Shown: positions 15,404 to 23,657, numbered from the stretch's first letter. The stretch: 64,000 nt of DNA from Sinomonas sp. ASV486 (GCF_030908215.1 NZ_JAVFJK010000004.1:1-64000), one strand, 5' to 3'. Notes: generated from the sequence alone by a model not told the origin. Numbers and translations: made by a program.

Positions 15404-17562
15404 CGGTTCTCCGGCTGGCCCGCTCCGAGCTCAAGCGGATGACCTACGGGCTGCTGCCCAAGCTCACGATCCTCGCCCTCGTGACCGTGCCTCTCCTGTA
15501 CGGGGCCGTCTACCTGTACGCCAACTGGGACCCGTACAAGAACATGAACCAGATCCCGGCCGCCCTCGTGGTCGAGGACCAAGGCGCCGACTCGACCGAC
15601 GGCACGCGCCTCGAAGCAGGAAGCCAGGTAGCCCAGAACCTCGTGGACGGCCACCTGTTCGACTGGCACCGCGTGGGCACCGCGGCCGAGGCCGAGGAGG
15701 GCGTCCGCAACGGCACCTACGGCTTCTCGCTCACCCTCCCGGCCGACTTCTCCTCGAACCTCGTCTCCCCGGCGAGCTTCGACTCCGCTCGCCAGGCCAT
15801 GCTCAAGGTCACCACGAACGATGCCAACAACTACCTCCTGAGCACGATCGTCGACAAGGTCACGACGGCCGTGCACGACGCCGTCGCAAGGCAAGTAGGC
15901 ACCGAGACGGCCGCCCGCCTCCTCACCGGCTACGGCGTGATCCACACCCAGCTCGCCACCGCGGCCGACGGCGCCACGAGGCTGGCCAGCGGGCTCGACC
16001 AGCTCACGGACGGTTCCTCCCAGCTCGCGGACGGTGCTGGCCAGCTCCATACGGGCGCCGAGCAGCTCACGACCGGTGCAGACCAGCTCAGCAGCGGCGC
16101 ATCCCGGCTGAGCGCGGGCGCGAACCAGCTCGTCGCGGGCCAAGAGCAGCTGGTCACCGGAGCACAAGCGCTCAGCACCGGCGCATCGCAGCTCTCCTCC
16201 GGCCTTGGAACGCTCCAGCAGAAGACGGCGTCCCTGCCCGCCGACACGCAGAGGCTCGCGGCCGGCGCGGCGCAGGTCGCGGCAGGCAACGCCCAGCTGA
16301 ACGCAAAGGTCCAGCAGGCCGTCACCGCAGCCGACTCCGCCGACGCCGCGCTGCAGGGCACGGTGACCACGAGCGCGCAGAAGCTCGTGGCCGCAGGCGT
16401 GCTCACGCAGTCCCAGGCCGACCAGCTCCTGACGCAGGTCGCCACGCTCCAGGCCTCGACGCCGATCGCCGACGCCCGATCCCAGCTCCACACGGCCGCA
16501 GGGCAGGTCCAGCAGCTCGCAACAGGTTCCCAGCAGGTTTCGGACGGCGCCGCCCAGCTCGCAGACGGCATGCCGGCCCTGACGTCCGCGATCTCGCAGG
16601 CGCACGACGGCGCGGCGCAGCTCTCGACGGGAGCGAACCAGCTGGCGGCGGGCGAGCAGCGCGCCGTGGACGGGTCGAAGTCCCTCTCGTCGGGCGCGTC
16701 CCAGCTCTCCGACGGAGCCGCCCAGCTTGCCGACGGCGCGGGCCGGCTCGCGGACGGCGCCGCCCGCCTCGACACCGGCGCGGCCCAGCTGCGGGACGGT
16801 TTGGCGCAGGCCGACGACGGCGCCCACCAGCTCGCCGACGGCCTGAACGCGGGCGCCGGGAAGGTTCCGAATCCGTCGCAGAAGCAGGTCACGGATGTCT
16901 CGAATGTCATGGGCGACCCGGTCGCCGTCGACCACGCCTCGCAGACCAAGGCGGCGTCCTACGGAGCGGGCCTCGCGCCGTTCTTCCTCTCCCTCGCGAT
17001 GTGGGTGGGCATCTTCATGCTCATGCAGGCCATGCGCCCCTTCACGGTCCGCGCGCTCGCCTCGAACGCTCCACCGTGGAAGATCGCGCTCGGTGGCTGG
17101 CTGCCGTTCGCGGTGGTGGCGTCGGTCCAGGCGACGCTCCTGACCACCGTCGTGGACTTCGCTCTCGGCCTCGACCCCGCGCATCCCGTGCTCATGTGGC
17201 TCTTCCTGCTGCTGGGCGGAATCGCGTTCAGCGCGATCATCCACGGGATCGTCGCGCTCCTTGGCACGTCCGGGAAGTTCGTGGTGCTGATCCTGCTCAT
17301 CCTCCAGCTCGTCTCCTCGGGCGGAACGTTCCCCTGGCAGATGACGCCGGAGCCGTTCCGGATCGCCCATCAGGTGCTGCCGATGGGCTACGTGGTCCAG
17401 GGCATGCGCCACCTCATCTATGGCGGCGACCTGTCCGGGATCCTGCCGATCGTCCTCGGCCTAGTCGGCTACACAGTCCTCGGCGGCGTCCTCAACTTCG
17501 CCGGAACACGGAAGAACATGACGTGGCGCCTCAAGACCCTCCAGCCCGAGATCGCAGTGTGA
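15400..17562 (+). CDS. YhgE/Pip-family membrane protein with ABC-2-type C-terminus
   Basis: A 720-residue protein. One membrane segment lies near residues 14-38, then a roughly 480-residue extracytoplasmic region, then five or six membrane segments from about residue 525 to 710. The outer region is built of repeats of the LxDGAxQLxxG kind, for example ASQLSDGAAQLADGAGRLADG, predicted to form long helices. This is the Pip/YhgE architecture, related to ABC-2 permeases and to type VII/ESX-associated proteins; its substrate is not established. GTG at 15400 overlaps the upstream stop, so it is coupled to the ATPase-like gene and probably regulated by the TetR gene after it. Confidence 0.8.
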   Translation: MTVLRLARSELKRMTYGLLPKLTILALVTVPLLYGAVYLYANWDPYKNMNQIPAALVVEDQGADSTDGTRLEAGSQVAQNLVDGHLFDWHRVGTAAEAEEGVRNGTYGFSLTLPADFSSNLVSPASFDSARQAMLKVTTNDANNYLLSTIVDKVTTAVHDAVARQVGTETAARLLTGYGVIHTQLATAADGATRLASGLDQLTDGSSQLADGAGQLHTGAEQLTTGADQLSSGASRLSAGANQLVAGQEQLVTGAQALSTGASQLSSGLGTLQQKTASLPADTQRLAAGAAQVAAGNAQLNAKVQQAVTAADSADAALQGTVTTSAQKLVAAGVLTQSQADQLLTQVATLQASTPIADARSQLHTAAGQVQQLATGSQQVSDGAAQLADGMPALTSAISQAHDGAAQLSTGANQLAAGEQRAVDGSKSLSSGASQLSDGAAQLADGAGRLADGAARLDTGAAQLRDGLAQADDGAHQLADGLNAGAGKVPNPSQKQVTDVSNVMGDPVAVDHASQTKAASYGAGLAPFFLSLAMWVGIFMLMQAMRPFTVRALASNAPPWKIALGGWLPFAVVASVQATLLTTVVDFALGLDPAHPVLMWLFLLLGGIAFSAIIHGIVALLGTSGKFVVLILLILQLVSSGGTFPWQMTPEPFRIAHQVLPMGYVVQGMRHLIYGGDLSGILPIVLGLVGYTVLGGVLNFAGTRKNMTWRLKTLQPEIAV

Positions 17563-17576
17563 GTGGGGTGGCCAGG

Positions 17577-18251
17577 ATGAGCACGCGAACAGAGGCAACC
17601 CGGCAGCGGCTCTTCGATGCCGCGATGGAGCTCATCGGCCAGCGCGGTGCCGAGGCGGTCACGGTCGACGAGATCGCGGCCGCGGCCGGCGTCGCCAAAG
17701 GCACCGTCTATTACAACTTCGGCAGCAAGAACGAGCTGGTGGCCCAGCTGCTCCAACACGGCATGGGGATGCTCATGGCCGCCTTGGCCCCAGCCGGCCG
17801 TGCAGAGCCAGCGCAGCATGCCGCGCACGACGCCGGTCCCTCGCCCCACGCGCGCACCTCACCTGAGCGCGGCGCTGTCGCTGCGCCGAGCCCAGCGGAC
17901 GACACCTTCCACGAGGTCCGGGGAATGGTCACCCGCGCGCTGAGGTTCATCGAGGCGTACCCCGGGTTCGTCCGGCTATGGATGGGCGAGCAGTGGCGGG
18001 GGGACGGGACGTGGCACACGCTGCTCGCTGCGAGGCGCGCCGAGGTTCTCGTGGTGATCCGCGGGGCCCTCGACCGAGTCGCGGCGCGCCGCGAACCCGC
18101 GCCCGGCCAGGACCTCGACGTCGTCGCGACGGCCCTGTTCGGCGCAGCTTTCATGGTCGGCATGGACCGCGTCTCGACGACGCCTCCGAAACCGCTGGCT
18201 CCGGCTGCCGAGGCGATCACAGCCCTCGCCATTGGGGCCTTCGGCGGCTGA
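17577..18251 (+). CDS. TetR-family transcriptional regulator
   Basis: A 224-residue regulator. The N-terminal helix-turn-helix spans about residues 5-50 (AVTVDEIAAAAGVAKGTVYYNFGSKNEL). The ligand domain starts near residue 65 with an unusually Pro/Ala/His-rich 45-residue insert before the helical core resumes at DTFHEVRGMV. It lies 14 bp after the Pip/YhgE gene. The perfect TetR palindrome at the operon promoter (14556-14569) is the likely target. The inducer is unknown. Confidence 0.85.
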   Translation: MSTRTEATRQRLFDAAMELIGQRGAEAVTVDEIAAAAGVAKGTVYYNFGSKNELVAQLLQHGMGMLMAALAPAGRAEPAQHAAHDAGPSPHARTSPERGAVAAPSPADDTFHEVRGMVTRALRFIEAYPGFVRLWMGEQWRGDGTWHTLLAARRAEVLVVIRGALDRVAARREPAPGQDLDVVATALFGAAFMVGMDRVSTTPPKPLAPAAEAITALAIGAFGG

Positions 18252-18316
18252 GCCCAGCAGTCCAGTCGAGGCCGGCATCCGGGGCCCAACAGCCAGGCGA
18301 CACGAAACTCACACAG

Positions 18317-18331
18317 GTAACAGCAGTAACA
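18317..18331 (+). promoter_or_regulatory. Two GTAACA direct repeats upstream of a membrane-protein gene
   Basis: GTAACA occurs twice with a 9-bp period, 36 bp before the ATG at 18367. A similar pair stands at 20592 and 20612. GTAAC-type direct repeats are bound by MtrA-like response regulators in actinobacteria, though usually with a different spacing, so this is only a candidate. Confidence 0.25.
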
Positions 18332-18366
18332 CCAGAAACAGGAGAAACTCCTGTCACACTGGATTC

Positions 18367-18957
18367 ATGGCCTCCCGCTTCAAGCCCCTGCGCACGGGCG
18401 CCCGCGCAACTCTCTGGGCCGCGGGCGCGTCTGTGGCCGCCACCGCGATCGCGGGAGTGACCCTCGACGCCACGGCCGTCTCGCTCGCGCTCGTGGCGCT
18501 CGGCGCCTTCGTGGCCTGCGCGCTGTACGCCGTGCTGAGCCTGTCACGGTATGCCGTGGCTGTCGTGGCCGCCGCCGGCTCTTCGCTCGCGATCGGCTCG
18601 GCCCTCGCCTTCCTCCGGCTCCTCGGCCTCGCGTGGGATCAGGACCCGGAAACGGTGACGACCGTCTCGGGCGCGGACGCTGACCCCTACTTCTTCGGCG
18701 CGGTGGCGGCAACTGCCGCCACCCTCGCGGTGCTGTTCGGGAGCGCTGTGTGGCCCGAGCGGCGCCGCGCCTCAAGGCATTCCCCAAGGCTCGGATCAGC
18801 GGGCGCGGCCGCTCGCCGCCCTCAGAGGGCGCCGTCGTCCGCGTTCCGCACGCCGGGACCGAGCACACCGCATTCCACGACGCCGGTGCGCAAGGCAGGG
18901 GCCACGAACCGACCCCGGATCAGCGCCTCTTCTTTGCGCGGGGCGAGGCGAACCTGA
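18367..18957 (+). CDS. Hypothetical membrane protein with four membrane segments
   Basis: A 196-residue protein. Four hydrophobic segments lie at about residues 13-33, 36-58, 61-85 and 105-124, followed by a basic, Ser/Pro/Arg-rich tail of about 70 residues without features. No family is recognised. The tail overlaps the end of the convergent phosphatase gene by 38 bp, so the true protein may end earlier than the frame suggests or the two genes overlap. No ribosome site is seen. Confidence 0.5.
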   Translation: MASRFKPLRTGARATLWAAGASVAATAIAGVTLDATAVSLALVALGAFVACALYAVLSLSRYAVAVVAAAGSSLAIGSALAFLRLLGLAWDQDPETVTTVSGADADPYFFGAVAATAATLAVLFGSAVWPERRRASRHSPRLGSAGAAARRPQRAPSSAFRTPGPSTPHSTTPVRKAGATNRPRISASSLRGARRT

Positions 18958-19456
18958 CGAGCCGGGCGTCCTGTCCGTCGAGCTCTGCCCAGGGGGCCTC
19001 GGTCTCGAAGACCGCGAAGCCTGCGGTCGGGAAGTGGCTCGCTGCATCCATATAGGCCTCCTGATCGGAATCGCGCGAGGCGAGCCGCAGAGCGAGGTCC
19101 TGGACGCCGGGCATGTGGGAGACGATCAGGAGCGAGCGGACCGTCTCGGGAACGTGGTTCACCACGGCTAGCATCTGCGACGCGCTGGCCGCGTACAGTC
19201 CGGACTCGAGCTTCGGGGTCGGTGCCTTGTCGCCGAGCTCCTCGCAGACCCATGTGGTGGTCTGCCGGGTGCGCAGCGCCGTGGAGCAGAGGATGAAGTC
19301 AGGGACGAAGTCGTGCTTGAGCAGCCATCTGCCAGCCTCTTGGGCGTCGGCATGCCCTCGCTCGGCGAGGGGCCTGTCAGCATCCGCGACCCCCTCGGGC
19401 CAGGCGGCCTTGGCATGGCGCAGGACGATGAGGTGCTTCACGTGATGCTTGCTCAC
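18920..19456 (-). CDS. SixA-type histidine phosphatase
   Basis: A 178-residue member of the histidine phosphatase superfamily. The catalytic motif LRHAKAAW (RHG-type, residues 12-15) is near the N-terminus, followed by the arginine block STALRTRQT and the second catalytic histidine in IVSHMPGVQDLA. The length fits SixA, the phosphohistidine phosphatase of phosphorelays, but the family also includes small-molecule phosphatases and no partner is evident nearby. It is divergent from nothing close; the wHTH gene follows on the same strand 65 bp upstream of its stop. Confidence 0.8.
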   Translation of the reverse strand: MSKHHVKHLIVLRHAKAAWPEGVADADRPLAERGHADAQEAGRWLLKHDFVPDFILCSTALRTRQTTTWVCEELGDKAPTPKLESGLYAASASQMLAVVNHVPETVRSLLIVSHMPGVQDLALRLASRDSDQEAYMDAASHFPTAGFAVFETEAPWAELDGQDARLVRFASPRAKKRR

Positions 19457-19521
19457 CCCCCTAGCCTACGGGCAGCGGTGCCTCCCCGGATCCGCGGAGA
19501 CCGGCGCCGCTGCGCCCGAGG

Positions 19522-20358
19522 CTAGATCGAGTACTCGGGCGCAGCCCAGACGATGACCTCGGGGTGCTCGTAGAACCGGTAGCCCTGGCCACGGACCGTG
19601 CGGACCGTGTTGGCGAGGCGGCCGAGCTTGGAGCGCAGGCGACGGATGTGCACGTCGATCGTGCGCTCGTTGGGGACCTCCTCGGCGTTCTTCCAGAGGC
19701 TCTCGAGCAGCTCGTCGCGGCTCACGGTGCGGGTGCCGTTCTCGACGAGGTAGTTGAGGAGCTCGAACTCCTTGAAGGTGAGGTTCAGAGAATCGCCGTC
19801 GAGGTGGACCTCGCGGCGGGCCAGGTCGATGAGCACGCCTGACGGCCGGGCGTCAGGCGCCGCGGCCGATCGGGGTTCGATGCGCTGCTGCCGGGACGCG
19901 ATGGTCGGGTCGCCGAACGTCGAGCGCACGACGTCGAGCGAGGAACCGGTGGCGCCAGCCGGAGCCACAGCCACGGCGGCATAGCTCTCGAGGCCCTCGA
20001 CGAGGGTCTGCGCGTAGGCACGCAGCTCCTGGGCGATGCGCGCGATCGAGGTGCCGGCGCCCGCCGCCTCCTGCTCGGAGAGGCCCACGTAGACCACGAA
20101 GCCGTGCGCCACGTTGTCCGCAGCAACGGCGCGGATGGGCTCCGCACCGGGCTGCACCACGGGCGTGGGCGCCGTCATGGGCGCTGGCTCCTCGACGGGC
20201 CGGAGGGGCTGTGCCGCGCGCAGCGGTGCTGCGGCGTTGTGCTGGTAGGTCTCGGGTGCGGGGGCGAACCGGGAGCCGAGCGGCTGGCGGTAGCCGGGGT
20301 TCTGGGCCTTCTGGGCGTTGCGGACTGAGATGTGGACGTAGCCGGATGCAACAGACAT
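19522..20358 (-). CDS. Winged-helix regulator with PhoB-type output domain but no receiver
   Basis: A 278-residue protein. Residues about 172-267 form an OmpR/PhoB-type winged helix (LTFKEFELLNYLVENGTRTVSRDELLESLW, then RTIDVHIRRLRSKLG and VRTVRGQGYRF). The N-terminal 165 residues have no Asp-phosphorylation receiver. They contain a Pro/Ala-rich segment (30-75) and a predicted alpha/beta stretch (80-130; HGFVVYVGLSEQEAAGAGTSIARIAQELRAY is part of it in outline). It therefore cannot be a classical response regulator. Target genes are unknown. It is preceded by a long regulatory region shared with the divergent transglycosylase gene. Confidence 0.75.
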   Translation of the reverse strand: MSVASGYVHISVRNAQKAQNPGYRQPLGSRFAPAPETYQHNAAAPLRAAQPLRPVEEPAPMTAPTPVVQPGAEPIRAVAADNVAHGFVVYVGLSEQEAAGAGTSIARIAQELRAYAQTLVEGLESYAAVAVAPAGATGSSLDVVRSTFGDPTIASRQQRIEPRSAAAPDARPSGVLIDLARREVHLDGDSLNLTFKEFELLNYLVENGTRTVSRDELLESLWKNAEEVPNERTIDVHIRRLRSKLGRLANTVRTVRGQGYRFYEHPEVIVWAAPEYSI

Positions 20359-20911
20359 GGGATCAACCTCGAGATGAACTAGCCGTGATGGCTTCGAATG
20401 CGGAAGCAGTGCGCCCGCGAGGGGGATGGTGCCCGACGCTGGGCGGCGAAAAGACTGACGCTGGTTGCTGGGGCGGTGCCGTCAGCTCGACATTCGACAG
20501 GAGCACATGGCGCGGCCGGCGGGTGTGCCGACGAGGTGTTCTGCGGCTGCAGGTGCTGCTGAGTCTTTGTTCACACTGAGAAGTGTGGCCCGTAACAATG
20601 CCTACAGGCAAGTAACAAAGTGTGGATCGTCTCACGATGCGAGATAGGCCCGGACTCGTGTGGGGCATCTCACCATTCGATGAATGCCCGATATGAACGC
20701 ATATTTTCACATCTTGACCAGTCGCGACGACCTGCACCGAACATTGTTCGACAACTTCCCCCTATGGTTCTCAATGACGCACCAGTGGCGGACATCTCAC
20801 AATGCGGACATGACTCGACACGCCTCGTCGAGCTGTCAAGTCGGTTGGACTTCGATCCTTTCACTGCGCTAGTCGTGCGGGGGCATCGCTCCAATCTGTC
20901 GTTATCTAAAT
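20359..20911. other. Long intergenic region with repeated short motifs, no gene supported
   Basis: About 550 bp, less GC-rich than its surroundings, lies between the divergent wHTH and transglycosylase genes. It holds an inverted repeat CACACTGAGAAGTGTG (20572-20587), GTAACA at 20592 and 20612, and three copies of TCTCACxATxCG at 20630, 20668 and 20795. Short open frames occur on both strands but lack ribosome sites and coding character. This looks like a multi-site regulatory region. Confidence 0.5.
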
Positions 20912-20940
20912 GTGACAATCATGAGATCTTCCCGTAGGGT
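20912..20940 (+). promoter_or_regulatory. Promoter for the riboswitch-transglycosylase transcript
   Basis: GTGACA (20912-20917) and TAGGGT (20935-20940) have a 17-bp spacer. Transcription would begin near 20947, about 35 bp before the riboswitch core. Confidence 0.5.
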
Positions 20941-20979
20941 GATCTGGTGCCCGCCCCACGGTGTGCACCCCCCAGGCCC

Positions 20980-21156
20980 TGTTCGCCGAGCTCTGCCGAC
21001 TGCCTGGGAGGACATGTCAAGGCAGAGACGGAGGACCCACAACCGGGCTGCGCCCGCTCGTCACGAGCGTGTGGTGCGGCCTTGGGGTGAAGCCCAGGCC
21101 ATTGGCCGGGCCGGATGACTCTCATTCGAACCCGACAGCTAACTTCGCAGGCGCCA
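20980..21156 (+). ncRNA. c-di-AMP riboswitch (ydaO/yuaA type)
   Basis: The 5' leader of the transglycosylase gene contains the hallmark blocks of the ydaO motif in order: CGCCGAGCTCTGCC (from 20984), GGAGGACCCAC (21030-21040), TTGGGGTGAAGCC (from 21082) and the highly conserved CGAACCCGACAGCTAAC (21127-21143) followed by TTCGCAGGC. This riboswitch binds cyclic di-AMP and in actinobacteria typically controls cell-wall hydrolase or resuscitation-promoting-factor genes, usually switching them off when ligand is high. The gene after it is a secreted wall-lytic-type protein, which fits. Confidence 0.88.
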
Positions 21157-21174
21157 ACGAGAGGCCCTACCGTT

Positions 21175-21936
21175 TTGAGCAAGTCCCCCGCCCGCGCTGC
21201 CGCACGCCCTCATGGCCGACGCCGCGCTATTGCCCCCGCCACGTCCGCCCTGGCCCGCGCAGCCTCCAAGTCCGGCATCAAGCCCGGATCCGACCGCTTC
21301 GGCCACCGCAGCGCGGTGGTTGCCCTCTCCCTCGGCCTCCTGGCTGTAGCAGGAGGCGGCGCCGCTGCGACCGCCAACGCGACTGATCTGGCCCGCACCT
21401 CGACGACCACGCCGACGGCGTCAGCCTCTGCCACCGCTGAGGGTCCGAGCGAGCAGAGCGTCCTCGCCCAGGCCGCCGCCGAGGCACGGACCGCGGCCGA
21501 GGACAAGGCGGCGGCCGACAAGGCTGCTGCCGATCAGGCCGCAGGAGCGAAGGCCGCGGCTGACAAGGCTGCCGCGGACAAGGCCGCTGCCGACGCCGCC
21601 GCGCAGGCCGCACCGCCGCAGGCCGTCACTGACCCGGCCGGCGCACAGGCGTACGCCGCGAGCCGCCTCGCCGCCTACGGCTGGGGCCAGGATCAGATGA
21701 GCGCTCTCATCACACTCTGGAACAAGGAATCCGGCTGGTCCACGACCGCCACGAACGCCTCGAGCGGCGCTTACGGCATTGTCCAGTCCCTCCCAGGCAG
21801 CAAGATGGCCAGTGCCGGCGCCGACTGGCAGACCAACTACAAGACCCAGATCGAATGGGGCCTGAACTACATCAAGGAGCGCTACGGCTCCCCCGCCAAC
21901 GCCCTCGGCTGGCACCTCGCCCACAACTGGTACTGA
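21175..21936 (+). CDS. Secreted lytic-transglycosylase-like protein under riboswitch control
   Basis: A 253-residue protein from a TTG start at 21175, chosen because GAGAGG precedes it and the frame before it overlaps the riboswitch. A basic N-terminus is followed by a hydrophobic signal/anchor segment at about 46-70, an Ala/Lys/Asp-rich helical linker (90-150, repeats of AADKAAADKA) and a lysozyme-like C-terminal domain (155-253). The putative catalytic Glu lies in LWNKESGWS, followed by GAYGIVQSLPGSKM, WQTNYKTQIEWGLNYI and the ending LGWHLAHNWY. It should act on peptidoglycan outside the membrane. The domain resembles the C-terminus of aggregation-promoting/Rpf-like factors. Confidence 0.8.
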   Translation: MSKSPARAAARPHGRRRAIAPATSALARAASKSGIKPGSDRFGHRSAVVALSLGLLAVAGGGAAATANATDLARTSTTTPTASASATAEGPSEQSVLAQAAAEARTAAEDKAAADKAAADQAAGAKAAADKAAADKAAADAAAQAAPPQAVTDPAGAQAYAASRLAAYGWGQDQMSALITLWNKESGWSTTATNASSGAYGIVQSLPGSKMASAGADWQTNYKTQIEWGLNYIKERYGSPANALGWHLAHNWY

Positions 21937-22004
21937 GCCGCCACCTTCCCCCGTTGCGGGGGGCCCGGCCCCGGGCGCCGGGCCCGGCGGCGGGGGCCCC
22001 CCCC

Positions 22005-22052
22005 CACGACGGCGCCGCTCGCCTCACGCTCGAGGTGGGCGGCGCCGTCGTG
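22005..22052 (+). terminator. Strong hairpin after the transglycosylase gene
   Basis: A 14-bp perfect stem (arm CACGACGGCGCCGC, 22005-22018; partner 22039-22052) with a 20-base loop follows a C/G-only stretch at 21951-22004. It lies between two convergent genes and may terminate both. Confidence 0.6.
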
Positions 22053-22131
22053 CGTCACCGCCCACATCGACCGCTCCCGCGCTGCTGGGTTGAGGCACGG
22101 CGAAGGCTCATCGCGGCCGAGGCCGACGTGG

Positions 22132-22527
22132 CTATCCGCGGCCGGCGAGGGCGAGAGAGACGAGCGAGAGGAGCGGCAGCACGCCTTGGACCGTCGCGGC
22201 CCGGGCCTTGGTGCTGTCGCTGAGGATCAGGACGATCGCCGCGGCGAACATGGAACCACAGGCCATGACGAGGAGTGCGCGGGCCGCCTGATGGAAGGCC
22301 GGGACCCAGAGGACCAGGCCCGCCCCCACGAGTGCGCCGACCGCGAGGAACAGGTTGTAGAAGCCCTGATTGAACGCGAGGAGCCGCGTGGTCTCAGCCT
22401 CGTCGCGGCTGCGGACGCCGAACGTGCGCATGGTCGATGGGTGGGTCCAGCGGACCGACTCGAGCACGAAGATGTACACGTGCAGCGCGCCGGCCATCGC
22501 GGCGAGGACAGCTGAGGCGATGAGCAT
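22132..22527 (-). CDS. DUF1304-family small membrane protein
   Basis: A 131-residue protein with four predicted membrane segments (about 4-24, 50-74, 80-100 and 108-128). The conserved DUF1304 features are visible: GALHVYIFVLESVRWTHPSTMRTFG near the N-terminus and NQGFYNLFLAVGA in the second segment. The biochemical role of the family is unknown. It lies 50 bp downstream of the DUF5666-like gene on the same strand and may be cotranscribed. Confidence 0.8.
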   Translation of the reverse strand: MLIASAVLAAMAGALHVYIFVLESVRWTHPSTMRTFGVRSRDEAETTRLLAFNQGFYNLFLAVGALVGAGLVLWVPAFHQAARALLVMACGSMFAAAIVLILSDSTKARAATVQGVLPLLSLVSLALAGRG

Positions 22528-22577
22528 GGCGCCAGCCTATGCTCATCGCCTCAGCGAGGGTCCCGCGGGCGGGGGTG

Positions 22578-23657
22578 TCAGTTGGTCCCGGTGATCGCGA
22601 TCGTCTGGGCGGCGAGGCCGTCCTTGAGCGCGATGACCATGACGGTCTGGCCCTGGGCCAGCGAGGTCGTGGTCGAGGACTGGCTGCCGCTGCCCGAGCC
22701 AGCCTGGCCTCGCACGGCACGGGCCCCGATCTGGGTGCTGGAGGAGATCGCGTAGGACTGCTCGAACCCGTCGGTGCTCTTGACGGTCACCGACTGCCCC
22801 GAGACGGCCGTGACGGTGCCCGTCTGCTCGACCATGGTCACGTTGGTGTTGTTCTGCACGACGACGAACTCGCCATGCAGCACCTGGCCGAGCAGGCCCA
22901 TGCCGAGCCCCGCCGCGCCGAAGCCGCCGCGCGCGCTGCCGTCCTGGCTGCCGAGGCCCTGGCCGTTCTGCGCGCCGTTCTGGCCGCCCGGCCCACCCTG
23001 GGCCGCGCCTTGGCCGCCGAATCCCTGGCCTCCGGCGGCGAGCCCGTTCGCGTCCGCCGAGGATGAGGTCGCCGCCCACACCGCGGCGCCGGCACCGCCC
23101 GCGATCACCACCGCCGCGGCCGCGGCCGCCAGACCCTTCTGAGTCGTGGTCAATCCGTGCCAGCGGCTGCCCACCGATCGGGGGCCCGACGGGAGCTGCG
23201 CGCCCCACCCCGTGCCCTGCTGGGGATAGAGCTGCTCGGGACCGCCCCAGCCTTGCGCGGGCTGACCCGGCTGACCGTATGCAGGCTGGCCCTGCTGCGG
23301 CGCACCCCAGCCCTGCGCGGGCTGACCCGGCTGACCGTATGCAGGCTGGCCCTGCTGCGGCGCACCCCAGCCCTGCGCGGGCTGACCCGGCTGACCGTAC
23401 GCAGGCTGGCCCTGCTGCGGCGCACCCCAGCCCTGCGCGGGCTGATTCGGTTGGTTGTAGACGTTCTGGTCCTGCTGCGGCGCACCCCAGCCAGCGGCGG
23501 GCTGCCCGCCTGCTGCCGGCTCGGCGTCGTGCGTCGCGGCGCCATCGGCGACGGGGCCCTGCTTCGGGGAGCCCCACCCGACCGCAGGCTGCGGCACGGT
23601 GCCCTCGGGCGGAACCTGGTTCCCCGGGGCTGGCGCGTTCGCTGGATCGTTCGACAT
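22578..23657 (-). CDS. Repeat-rich membrane-anchored protein with DUF5666-like outer domain
   Basis: A 359-residue protein. Residues about 40-140 are Gln/Gly/Pro-rich repeats of about 20 residues (GWGAPQQGQPAYGQPG type). One membrane segment follows at about 175-197 (GLAAAAAAVVIAGGAGAAVW), then a Gly/Gln-rich linker and a small beta-rich domain (GEFVVVQNNTNVTMVEQTG, then AVSGQSVTVKSTDGFEQSY) resembling DUF5666. The repeats should be cytoplasmic and the beta domain outside. It is divergent from an OmpR-type two-component system that may control it. Function is unknown. Confidence 0.65.
   Translation of the reverse strand: MSNDPANAPAPGNQVPPEGTVPQPAVGWGSPKQGPVADGAATHDAEPAAGGQPAAGWGAPQQDQNVYNQPNQPAQGWGAPQQGQPAYGQPGQPAQGWGAPQQGQPAYGQPGQPAQGWGAPQQGQPAYGQPGQPAQGWGGPEQLYPQQGTGWGAQLPSGPRSVGSRWHGLTTTQKGLAAAAAAVVIAGGAGAAVWAATSSSADANGLAAGGQGFGGQGAAQGGPGGQNGAQNGQGLGSQDGSARGGFGAAGLGMGLLGQVLHGEFVVVQNNTNVTMVEQTGTVTAVSGQSVTVKSTDGFEQSYAISSSTQIGARAVRGQAGSGSGSQSSTTTSLAQGQTVMVIALKDGLAAQTIAITGTN
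23241..23500. repeat. 60-bp tandem repeats in a coding region
   Basis: Units of exactly 60 bp start near 23241, 23301, 23361 and 23421. The central copies are almost identical at DNA level (one or two differences), and the outer copies are diverged. They encode the 20-residue Gln/Gly/Pro repeat of the membrane-anchored protein. The near-identity indicates recent duplication or gene conversion. Confidence 0.9.

Noticed and set aside
14623-17412. A 929-codon open frame on the minus strand opposite the Pip/YhgE operon
   Set aside because: It is an antisense shadow of high-GC codon bias: the plus-strand proteins show recognisable motifs and coupled starts, while this product is low-complexity Arg/Glu/Val-rich.
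20620-20937. Short open frames on both strands between the wHTH and transglycosylase genes
   Set aside because: They lack ribosome sites and codon bias and coincide with repeated regulatory motifs and a promoter.
23241-23500. Regular repeats considered as a CRISPR array
   Set aside because: The repeats are contiguous 60-bp coding units without spacers, and no cas genes are present.
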